Below, one piece after another: positions 1 to 7,000 of a stretch of DNA of 14,776 bases (its first letter is position 1; each line of letters begins with the position of its first letter). The stretch spans positions 1-14,776 of the forward strand of contig USOG01000020.1 of the NCBI GenBank assembly GCA_900556365.1. The letters are read 5' to 3'. Under the pieces are notes generated by a model that was not told the origin of the DNA, searched no databases, and was given only the letters and a program-made list of their open reading frames with translations. Both the position numbers and the translations under genes were made by a program. The DNA comes from an uncultured Collinsella sp. (lineage in GTDB: Bacteria; Actinomycetota; Coriobacteriia; Coriobacteriales; Coriobacteriaceae).

Positions 1-690
1 GTCGAGGTGCCGTTTGACCGCCTGTACTCTGACATGGCGTTTGCCTACATTCGCCAGCAGGATTATGTGAGCGCTCGCAATGCCCTGATGCAGGCTGTGC
101 GTTGGGACCCCATGAACTGCAACTATCGCTTGGATTTGGCCGAGCTGTTCCGCGCTCTCGAGGACAAGCAGGAGTGGGCATCGCTCTCGTTCTCGGTGCT
201 GGAGCGCGCGAGCGATGGCAAGTGCGCCGCCCGCGCTTACGCCAATCTGGGTCAGTACTTCTTGGAGCCCGAGACCGAGAACGTTTCGGCTGCCGTGGGC
301 TGCGCGCGTCTGGCGCTGCGCCTGGCGCCCAACGATGCGCATACGACGCGCCTGCTCAACAAGATCCATACTACCTATCCGGATGCCGCCGAGGAGAGCG
401 ACGAGCACGTGATGGGCGAGCTGGCGTTGCAGGGCGTTCCGACCTCACCTTCGGCCGAGATTGCCATCTGCCTGATTATGTGCGCGACCGATGCTGCAAG
501 CGACGGCGACAAGCAGGAGGCGACGCGCCTGACGGTGCGTGCTCGCGACTTGGTGGGCGAGGAAGCCTGCGCGGCGATTATCAAACTGGTGCGCGAGAGC
601 GACGCCGAGCTCAACGCCGAGCGCAAGGCAAAGCGCGAGGCTGCGGGCTCAAACGCCGATGGAGCCAAGGAGGCCGGCGATGCCCAGTAA
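1..690 (+). CDS. TPR-repeat protein, 3' part (5' end outside window)
   Basis: The frame is open from the first base of the window, so the start lies upstream; a GTG at 7 has no reason to be the real start. The visible 229 codons are helical and alanine-rich, with tetratricopeptide-like segments: a first one around YIRQQDYVSARNALMQAV followed by WDP, and a second around YANLGQYFLEP leading to LALRLAPND. The last 25 or so residues are a charged low-complexity tail rich in E, K, A and R. TPR proteins are usually scaffolds for protein-protein contacts; nothing here points to a particular partner. The gene overlaps smpB by 11 bp, which suggests co-transcription and translational coupling. No catalytic domain is visible in this part, and a function cannot be assigned. 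Confidence 0.75.
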   Translation, partial: VEVPFDRLYSDMAFAYIRQQDYVSARNALMQAVRWDPMNCNYRLDLAELFRALEDKQEWASLSFSVLERASDGKCAARAYANLGQYFLEPETENVSAAVGCARLALRLAPNDAHTTRLLNKIHTTYPDAAEESDEHVMGELALQGVPTSPSAEIAICLIMCATDAASDGDKQEATRLTVRARDLVGEEACAAIIKLVRESDAELNAERKAKREAAGSNADGAKEAGDAQ

Positions 691-1150
691 GCGCGAGCGC
701 AAGCTCATTTCCAAGAATCGCTCGGCGCATCACGAGTACTTTATCGATGAGACGTTCGAATGCGGTATTGAACTGAGTGGCACCGAGGTCAAGTCGATTC
801 GCGAGCGCGCGTGCCAGATTACCGATACCTTCGCGCTGATCCGCGGCGGGGAGTGCTGGCTCGTCGGCCTGCATATCCACCCTTATAGCCATGGTGGCGT
901 GTGGAATCGCGATCCCGACCGTCGGCGTCGTCTGCTGCTGCACCGCAAGGAGATCGACTTTCTTGACGGCAAACTTCGCAACCGTGGTTATGCGCTGGTT
1001 CCGTTGGAGCTCTACTTTAATACCGACGGCCGCGTAAAGCTGCTGCTGGGTTTGGGTCGCGGCAAGAAGCTCTACGACAAGCGCGAGGACATGGCCAAGC
1101 GCGACGTTCAGCGCGAGATCGACCGCGCCCTTAAGGAACGCAACCGCTAG
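680..1150 (+). CDS. smpB: SsrA-binding protein SmpB
   Basis: SmpB binds the tRNA-like end of tmRNA and brings it to ribosomes stalled on mRNAs without a stop codon, so that the nascent chain is tagged for degradation. The 156-aa product has the family's usual length and hallmarks: the N-terminal KNRSAHHEYFIDETFECGIELSGTEVKSIR-type beta strands (about residues 12-41), HIHPYSHGG near 66-73, the central LHRKEIDFLDGKL-type segment, VPLELYF near 108-113, and the basic tail from about 128 (GKKLYDKREDMAKRD) that becomes helical in the decoding centre. The ATG at 680 is chosen because AAGGAGG at 667-673 precedes it by 6 nt and the family N-terminus begins there; the open frame continues upstream only because it overlaps the preceding gene. 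No tmRNA gene (ssrA) is visible in the sequence just downstream, although ssrA often neighbours smpB elsewhere. Confidence 0.97.
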   Translation: MPSKRERKLISKNRSAHHEYFIDETFECGIELSGTEVKSIRERACQITDTFALIRGGECWLVGLHIHPYSHGGVWNRDPDRRRRLLLHRKEIDFLDGKLRNRGYALVPLELYFNTDGRVKLLLGLGRGKKLYDKREDMAKRDVQREIDRALKERNR

Positions 1151-1162
1151 GCACTCTGTATA

Positions 1163-1229
1163 AGTTGCGGTGGAATACGGACTGTTTTGCCTGTTTGAGG
1201 GGCTATTCAGTCCCTATTTCACCGCAACT
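1163..1229. repeat. Long intergenic inverted repeat after smpB
   Basis: Arms 1163-1177 (AGTTGCGGTGGAATA) and 1215-1229 (TATTTCACCGCAACT) pair over 15 positions with one G-T wobble. After a C-C mismatch (1178/1214) the pairing resumes as GGACTG 1179-1184 with CAGTCC 1208-1213. The result is a 22-position stem closed by a 23-nt loop. No T-run follows, so it is not a classical intrinsic terminator; a proper one lies at 1272-1305. It may be a REP-like palindrome, an RNA-stabilising 3' hairpin for smpB mRNA, or a remnant of a mobile element. There is no second copy in the window, and it is unrelated in sequence to the other hairpin family described here. Confidence 0.7.
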
Positions 1230-1271
1230 GCGGGCGTCTCATCTTTCTTACTGTTCTGACACATATGTCTC

Positions 1272-1305
1272 AAAGGCGGCGTCCGTTATGGGTGCCGCCT
1301 TTTTT
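1272..1305 (+). terminator. Intrinsic terminator downstream of smpB
   Basis: AAAGGCGGC (1272-1280) pairs perfectly with GCCGCCTTT (1294-1302) around a 13-nt loop, and the T-run continues to 1305. It closes the TPR-smpB transcription unit and separates it from the flavin reductase gene, whose Shine-Dalgarno sequence is about 36 nt further on. Confidence 0.85.
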
Positions 1306-1356
1306 GTGGGTACATACATTTATAAGGTTCCAACCCGAGCTAGGGGAGTGATCGTT

Positions 1357-1860
1357 ATGGACAAAACTGCGTTCTTTACCATGCCGAGCGGTCTGTACGT
1401 GGTGAGCGCTGCGGCAGACGGGCTGCGCGCCGGCTGCGTCATCAACACTGCGGTGCAGGTGACGTCCATGCCGCCGCGTATTTCGGTTGCCGTGAACAAG
1501 GACAATGTCACCTCGGGCGTCATCGCATCGGCCAAAGCGTTCGCGCTGACCGTGATCGATCAGACCGCCGACATGCTCTACATCGGTAACTTTGGGTTCC
1601 GCACCAGCAGCGATTATGACAAGTTTGCCAAATACGAGACCCGCGAGACGGCTCTGGGCATGCCCTATGTGCCCGAGCACGCGGCGGCCCTGTTTAGCTG
1701 CCGTCTGATTGATACCGTCGATGTGGGTACGCACCTGCTCTTTATTGGCGAGGTCGAGGATGCCGAGCGCCTGAGCGACGAGACGCCGCTGACCTATGAC
1801 TACTATCACAAGGTCTTGAAGGGCAAGACGCCGCCCAAGGCCTCGTCGTATCAAGGTTAG
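1357..1860 (+). CDS. Flavin reductase-like FMN-binding protein
   Basis: The 167-aa product fits the flavin reductase-like split-barrel family. Members bind FMN and pass electrons from NAD(P)H or a flavin to an acceptor. The family signature is visible near residues 29-56: a Cys-Val-Ile-Asn start, VTSMPPRISVAVNKDN, then VTSGVI; a second conserved block runs near IGNFGFRTSSDYDKF. The start is ATG 1357 because GGGGAG (1343-1348) lies 8 nt upstream and the family N-terminus (PSGLYVVSA) begins just after it; in-frame codons further upstream cross the terminator of the preceding gene. A mini-rubredoxin gene follows 89 bp downstream. In Moorella and relatives a flavin reductase domain is fused to rubredoxin (high-molecular-weight rubredoxin), so the two separate proteins here plausibly work as an electron-transfer pair, for example in oxygen or peroxide detoxification; that pairing is inference. 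The physiological acceptor cannot be read from sequence. I see no convincing promoter; a TATAAG at 1321-1326 lacks a well-spaced -35. Confidence 0.88.
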   Translation: MDKTAFFTMPSGLYVVSAAADGLRAGCVINTAVQVTSMPPRISVAVNKDNVTSGVIASAKAFALTVIDQTADMLYIGNFGFRTSSDYDKFAKYETRETALGMPYVPEHAAALFSCRLIDTVDVGTHLLFIGEVEDAERLSDETPLTYDYYHKVLKGKTPPKASSYQG

Positions 1861-1877
1861 AAATGTTCTAAAAATAC

Positions 1878-1905
1878 TTGCATTATATTATTAAGAACCT
1901 ATACT
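1878..1905 (+). promoter_or_regulatory. Sigma70-type promoter for the rubredoxin gene
   Basis: TTGCAT (1878-1883) and TATACT (1900-1905) are 16 nt apart in a strikingly AT-rich patch inside an otherwise GC-rich region. They lie 45 nt upstream of the rubredoxin ATG, so this gene can probably be transcribed independently of the flavin reductase. An inverted repeat TTATTA (1888-1893)/TAATAA (1905-1910) straddles the -10 and could be an operator (for instance for a redox or peroxide regulator); that is speculation, since short AT-rich dyads arise easily. Confidence 0.65.
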
Positions 1906-3503
1906 AATAAGCGAAGTACATCACCAGTCGCGTTCGAGAGGAGAACATCATGGCTGAGGAGAAGAAGACGTATAAGTTTGTGTGCACCGTTTGCGGTTAC
2001 GAGGTTGAGGTCGACACGCCCGAGCTGCCCGAGGATTACGTGTGCCCGGTCTGCGGCGTTGGTCCCGATGAGTTTGAGCTCGTCGAGGAGTAACTCGTAG
2101 ACACACGGCTTGTAGCAACACATAGCTCTGTCCAAGGGCCCCGGCTGGATATTCCGGCCGGGGCCCTTTTGATTTATCTGACGGTTTAAAACGGCCTTAC
2201 GTGTTACAGATTGAGACGTTATATCTGGACAGTCACGCCATCCCAATTTCATCCCCGTTAGCAGCACGATGTCGAGAATCGTCACGATGACGCCGATCCC
2301 TACGAGCAACGCGTTGAGCGGGCGGGAGTTGGCGTATTTGCCCATGACGCGGGGCGAACTGGTGAGTCGTATGAGCACAAAGACCGTAATCGGCAACTGA
2401 AGCGACAGCAGCGCCTGACTCCAGATGAGACCCTCAAAAGGATTCGGGACGACCAAGCACGCCGCCACTGCGCCGACGAAACAAGCCGCCACCCCGATCG
2501 AGGAATGTCGGTCGTGGATGTCGTATTCCTCGTCGAACATGCCTGCGGTGATGGTGCCCGCCGCCATGCCCGTCGTCACACTACTCGATATACCCGCAAA
2601 CAGCAGTGCCACCGCAAAGATGACCGAGCTTGCCGGGCCCAGAATGGGGGAGAGCGTGGCCGCTGCGACGGCGAGGTCGTCTACGACAATGCCGTGCGCA
2701 AAGAAGGTCGTTGCGGCCAGGATGACCATGGCCGAGTTGATTGCCCAGCCCACGCCCATCGAAAAGAGCGTGTCGAAGAGCTCATAGCGTAGACGTTCTT
2801 CGATAACCTGCTCGCCTTGGCCTTCGAAGTGCATGGATTGGATGACCTCGGAGTGCAGGAAGAGGTTGTGAGGCATAACGACCGCGCCTAGGACACTTAC
2901 GATAATCGCGGCCGAGCCGGTGGGCATACTGGGTGTGATCCAGCTTGCGGCGGCCTGCGGCCAGTCGACCTTGACCAGCGTAAGCTCAGCCAAAAACGAG
3001 AGTCCTACCACGCCTACGAAGGCGATGATCCATCGCTCGGCGCGCTTGTAGGAGCTCGTCATGAGCATCGCCATCGATACTGCCGCCACGATGACGCAGC
3101 CCGCGCGCACGGGCAGCCCAAAGAGCATTTGAAGGGCAATCGCGCCACCCAGGACTTCGGCCATGGCGGTGGCGATGGCCGCGAGATAGGCGCTGGCGAG
3201 TACCGCGCGTCCCACGATGCGGGGGAGGTAGCGTGTCGTGGCCTCGGCAAGACAGGCGCCCGTGGCGATACCCAGGTGTGCCGCGTTGTGCTGCAGCACA
3301 ATGAGCATAATTGTGGACAGCGTGACGATCCACAGCAGCGCGTAGCCAAACTGCGAGCCCGCGGCCATATTGGAGGCCCAGTTGCCCGGGTCGATAAAGC
3401 CGACGGTCACGAGCAGCCCGGGGCCGACATGCCGCGCAATGTCTAGGCCTCCGTGACCACCGGTGCGCCGGGAGCCAAAGTGTTGTTTGAGATGGTTGAG
3501 CAT
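1899..3503 (-). CDS. mntH: Nramp-family divalent metal (Mn/Fe) transporter with runaway C-terminus
   Basis: Nramp/MntH proteins are proton-coupled importers of Mn2+ or Fe2+ in the cytoplasmic membrane. Both metal-site helices are recognisable: DPGNW (residues 38-42, helix 1) and MPHNLFLHS (210-218, helix 6), within a run of about eleven hydrophobic segments. ATG at 3503 is preferred over an earlier in-frame start at 3539 because AGGAG (plus-strand 3510-3514) precedes it correctly. The family-like part ends near residue 424 (GMKLGWRD, about 2232), a normal MntH length. The open frame then continues 110 codons through a half hairpin repeat, through the rubredoxin terminator and antisense across the whole rubredoxin gene to a TAG at 1899-1901. 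That tail has no membrane-protein character and is almost certainly not an evolved domain. A TAA in another frame abuts the repeat, so either a frameshift or repeat insertion/deletion has removed the native stop. The transporter is confident; the true 3' end is not. Confidence 0.88.
   Translation of the reverse strand: MLNHLKQHFGSRRTGGHGGLDIARHVGPGLLVTVGFIDPGNWASNMAAGSQFGYALLWIVTLSTIMLIVLQHNAAHLGIATGACLAEATTRYLPRIVGRAVLASAYLAAIATAMAEVLGGAIALQMLFGLPVRAGCVIVAAVSMAMLMTSSYKRAERWIIAFVGVVGLSFLAELTLVKVDWPQAAASWITPSMPTGSAAIIVSVLGAVVMPHNLFLHSEVIQSMHFEGQGEQVIEERLRYELFDTLFSMGVGWAINSAMVILAATTFFAHGIVVDDLAVAAATLSPILGPASSVIFAVALLFAGISSSVTTGMAAGTITAGMFDEEYDIHDRHSSIGVAACFVGAVAACLVVPNPFEGLIWSQALLSLQLPITVFVLIRLTSSPRVMGKYANSRPLNALLVGIGVIVTILDIVLLTGMKLGWRDCPDITSQSVTRKAVLNRQINQKGPGRNIQPGPLDRAMCCYKPCVYELLLDELKLIGTNAADRAHVILGQLGRVDLNLVTANGAHKLIRLLLLSHDVLLSNATGDVLRLLV
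1950..2093 (+). CDS. Short rubredoxin (rubrerythrin-type rubredoxin-like domain)
   Basis: This 47-aa protein is below usual ORF cut-offs but clear. Two CxxCG knuckles, C12-x2-C15-G and C32-P-V-C35-G, form the Fe(SCys)4 site of a rubredoxin, and FEL near the C-terminus matches the closing strand. Only 16 residues separate the knuckles, versus roughly 29 in classical rubredoxins: the DPxxGDPxxGIxPGTxF loop is missing. That makes it like the rubredoxin-like domain at the C-terminus of rubrerythrins. It is expected to be a cytosolic one-electron carrier. GAGAGGAGA (1935-1943) is a good ribosome binding site before ATG 1950. The gene has its own promoter and a strong terminator (2134-2170), and follows the flavin reductase-like gene, a plausible electron donor. 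The open frame of mntH on the other strand covers the whole gene antisense; this frame is the real one because of the Cys motifs, ribosome binding site and terminator. Confidence 0.93.
   Translation: MAEEKKTYKFVCTVCGYEVEVDTPELPEDYVCPVCGVGPDEFELVEE
2134..2170 (+). terminator. Intrinsic terminator after rubredoxin
   Basis: AAGGGCCCCGGC (2134-2145) pairs perfectly over 12 bp with GCCGGGGCCCTT (2157-2168) around an 11-nt loop, and TTTT ends at 2170. It terminates the rubredoxin transcript. Read from the other strand it lacks a good U-tract, so it would be a weak terminator for mntH, although the mntH frame runs through it. Confidence 0.9.
2184..2219. repeat. Half copy of the GTTACAGAT-type hairpin repeat
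   Basis: GTTACAGATTGAGAC at 2203-2217 is identical to the right arm of unit E at 11491-11505. The bases before it (AAAACGGCCTTACGT, 2188-2202) resemble the right half of the interior of the unit at 3706-3762. The expected left arm around 2161-2175 is absent: that stretch holds the rubredoxin terminator instead. This is therefore a decayed or truncated member of the family, lying in the tail of the mntH reading frame. Confidence 0.75.
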
Positions 3504-3539
3504 GGTGCGCTCCTGCGTGCCGTTTGCTTGACGCCGCAA

Positions 3540-3568
3540 AGGATACCCGTTTTAGACTCAAAAGTTAA
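3540..3568 (-). promoter_or_regulatory. Candidate mntH promoter
   Basis: On the minus strand TTAACT (plus 3563-3568) and TATCCT (plus 3540-3545) are 17 nt apart, upstream of the mntH ATG; each matches 4 of 6 consensus bases. A dyad GTTA (3564-3567)/TAAC (3576-3579) overlaps the -35 and would be a reasonable place for a metal-responsive repressor, but its arms are only 4 bp. I see no manganese riboswitch in this short leader. Confidence 0.35.
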
Positions 3569-3624
3569 CCACGACTAACAAAATTGTTGTATTTGAATGG
3601 GACGGTGAAAGGGGATTGCCGAAA

Positions 3625-3846
3625 TGTCTTGATCTGTAACAACTAAGGATGGAAATTGGGTCTAGGTGTTACAGATCAAGACAGGAAGAAATGGTCCTAT
3701 GAAAAATCTTGATTTGTAACAGCTGACCGCCAAAACCGGCCCTTCGTGTTACAGATCGAGACATTCGGAACCGTCTCTCGAAAACATCTCAATCTGTAAC
3801 AGTTATTCGTCGAAATTTGGTCTCCCTGTTACAGATTGAGATGTTT
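3625..3846. repeat. Three-unit palindromic hairpin array between mntH and gltB
   Basis: There are three tandem units. Unit A has arms 3625-3640 and 3668-3683 (16 bp perfect, core GTCTTGATCTGTAAC). Unit B has arms 3706-3720 and 3748-3762 (one A-C mismatch and two T-G wobbles). Unit C has arms 3782-3800 and 3828-3846 (19 bp perfect, with matched changes on both sides). Each interior is exactly 27 nt (3641-3667, 3721-3747, 3801-3827). Both gaps between 15-bp cores are 23 nt, so centres at 3654, 3734 and 3814 are 80 bp apart. Interiors share only a loose GGTCTxxxT right end. There is no T-run after any unit, so these are not simple terminators. The array lies in a divergent intergenic region, about 180 nt from gltB. 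It is not a CRISPR: repeats alternate in orientation and are only 15 bp. Confidence 0.92.
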
Positions 3847-4024
3847 GAAGCGGTGAGTTTACAGGTCGAACTTGGGCCCTTGTTGCCGTCCTTGAGGTCG
3901 GCGGTGTCCACTCGTAGGGCGTGCGTTACGCGATTGTTTCGAAACGGGCGGGAAACACAACGGGCCGGCGATGCACCTAGTATGCCTAGTCAACTGACTG
4001 TCTAACACCTAGGGGAGGATCGCG

Positions 4025-7000
4025 ATGCAGGCAGATTCCGCTCAGCAGCAGGGCCTTTATCGCCCCGAATTCGACCACGATGCATGCGGCATCGGCGCGC
4101 TTGCCGATATCAACGGCGAGCGCCATCACCAGATTCTGGACGACGCGCTGTCCATTCTGGTCAACTTGGAGCACCGCGGCGGTACGGGACTCGAGAAGAA
4201 CACCGGCGACGGCGCCGGCATCCTGTTCCAGGTTCCGCATCACTTTTTCCGCAAAGAGGCTCAAAAGTGCGGCCAGATTCTGCCGGCAGAGGGCGACTAT
4301 GGCGTGGCCATGCTGTTCTTCCCGCAGGACGACAAGGGCGTAGAGGATGCCCGTCGCGTGTTTGAGGAGGGCTGCGCCGAGGCCGGCGTGCCGCTGCTCT
4401 TTTGGCGCGAGGTGCCGGTCGACCCGCACGACCTGGGCGAGACAGCCCGCGCCTGCATGCCCACCATCTTGCAGGCTTTCCTGGGCCGTCCGGACGACAC
4501 GCCCGCCGGCGATGCCTTCGAGCGCCGCCTGTACGTGTGCCGCCGCACCATCGAAAAGAAGGCCGACGCCGAGTTTGCCCTGCGCGACAAGATCTTCTAT
4601 GTGTGCTCCATGAGCTCGCGCACCATCGTGTACAAGGGTATGCTGGTCGCCACGCAGATGCGCCGCTTCTTCATTGATCTCAACGACGCCGCCGTCAAGA
4701 CGGCCGTGGCGCTCGTCCACTCGCGCTACTCCACCAACACCACGCCCAGCTGGGAACGTGCGCACCCCAACCGCTTTATCATCCACAACGGCGAGATCAA
4801 CACCCTCAAGGGCAACGTCAACTGGATCCGCGCCCGCGAACCCAACCTGTACAGCCCCATGCTGCAGCACGATCTTGAGCGCGTGATGCCCATCATCAAC
4901 CGCGAGGGCTCCGATTCCGCGATTTTGGACAATGTGCTCGAGTTTTTGGTCATGAACGGTCGCCCGCTCACGCGTGCCGCATCCATGCTGTTGCCCGAGC
5001 CGTGGGACCACAACGACAGCCTGAGCGAGGAACGCCGCGCCTACGACGCCTACCAGTCCATGCTCATGGAGCCCTGGGACGGCCCGGCCGCCATCGCCTT
5101 TACCGACGGTCGCACGCTGGGTGCCGCCCTCGACCGCAACGGCCTGCGCCCCGCCCGCTACTACGTGACGCGCGACGGCCGCTTTATGCTGGCGAGCGAG
5201 GTGGGCACCATCGAGGTGAGCCCCGAGAACATCCTGACGAGCGGCTGTCTGGGACCGGGCCAGATGCTCGAGGTCGATTTTGCCCGCGGCCGCGTCATCT
5301 ACAACGACGAGCTGCGTGCCCGTTACGCCAAGGAAAAGCCCTACCGCGACTGGATTGCCGAGGAGACGCTGACCGTCGACGCGCTCGATAGGCCTGCCGC
5401 GGCAACGCCCGCCGAGGACGCCGAGGTGCCCGCCGCCGTGCGCATGGCTAAGCTCGGCTACCACTGGGATGATGTCGACGAGGTCGTGCGTCCCATGGCC
5501 CAGCAGGGCAAGGCACCGCTCGCCTCGATGGGCATCGATGCGCCGCTGGCCTGCCTGTCCAAGAAGACGCGTTCGTTCTTCGACTATTTCTATCAGCTGT
5601 TCGCTCAGGTCACGAACCCGCCCATCGACGCCCTGCGCGAGCATATGGTCACCTCGACCACGCTCTACCTGGGCAACCACGGCAACCTGCTCGAGGACTC
5701 TCGTACGGCCTGTCAGCTGGTGCGCTTGGAGCGCCCACTGCTGAGCGAGGAGGAGTTCGAGCGTATCTGCGCCATCGACCGCGTGGGCTTTAAGACCCGC
5801 CGTTTCCGTGCCGTGTACCGCCGCGACGCGGGTGAGGGCGCGCTGCAGGCTGCACTCAAGCAGCTTGCCGAAGACGTCGAGGCCGCGGTTCGCGATGGCG
5901 TGAACATCGTGGTGCTGAGCGACCGTGCTGCGGCGGGCGAGGTGCCCGTACCGTCGCTGCTCGCCGTGGGCTGCGTGCACAACCACCTGATCCGCGCCGG
6001 CGTGCGTACCTTTGCCGACATCGTGGTGGAGTGTGGCGATGCCGTGTCCCCGCACGACTTTGCGGCGCTGGTGGGCTACTCCGCGAGCGGCATCTATCCG
6101 TACAACGCGCATTCGTGCATTCGCGACTTGGCGGCGCACGGCGATCTGGACGTGACAGCCGAGCAAGGCATCGCCAACTACAACAAGGCTGCGACTGCCG
6201 GCATCGTCTCCATCATGTCCAAGATGGGCATCTCCACGGTGCAGAGCTACCATTCGGCGCAGATCTTCGAGGCCGTGGGCTTTACGCCGGAGTTTGTCAA
6301 CGCGTACTTCGCCGGCACGGTGAGCCGTGTGGGCGGTATGGGTGTCGAGGACGTTGAGCGCGAGCAAAACGAGCGCTACGACGCCGCGCTCGCTATCCTT
6401 AAGAGCCCGGCTCCCGATCAACTGCTCACGCTGGGCCTGACCAAGTGGCGCCCGCTTGGCGGCGAGGATCACCTTATCGACCCGCAGACCGTCTACCTGC
6501 TGCAGACCGCCTGCCGCGAGGACAGCTACGACACCTTTAAGGAGTACAGCGCCCGCCTGCACCGCACCGGCCGTGCCGTGCGCCTGCGTGACCTGCTGGA
6601 CTTTAATGCCAACGGTCGCACGCCGGTTTCGCTCGACGAGGTGGAGCCCGCGCTTAACATCGTCCGCCGCTTTAACACCGGCGCCATGTCGTATGGCTCC
6701 ATCAGCAAAGAAGCACACGAGTGCATGGCCATCGCCATGAACCGCCTGCACGGCCGTTCCAACTCCGGCGAGGGCGGCGAGGATCCGCGTCGCGAGACCC
6801 CGCTGGCTAACGGTGACTCCAAGAACTCCGCCATCAAACAGGTGGCAAGCGCGCGCTTTGGCGTGACGAGCCGCTACCTGTGCAGCGCCTTCGAGATTCA
6901 GATTAAGATGGCCCAGGGCGCCAAGCCCGGCGAGGGTGGCCACCTGCCCGGCAAGAAGGTCTATCCCTGGATCGCCGAGGTCCGTCAGTCCACGCCCGGC

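Noticed and set aside
1151..1356. tmRNA (ssrA) gene next to smpB
   Set aside because: The space is too short; no tRNA-like 3' end (CCA with T-arm) or tag-coding frame is visible, only a hairpin and a terminator.
3625..3846. CRISPR array
   Set aside because: Repeats are 15 bp and alternate in orientation, the spacing alternates between 27 and 23 nt, there are only three units, interiors share residual similarity, and no cas gene is present.
3857..3871. Possible fourth decayed arm (GTTTACAGGTCGAAC) after unit C
   Set aside because: It resembles the right arm but falls out of the 80-bp phase, has an inserted base and has no partner arm; chance or old decay cannot be told apart.
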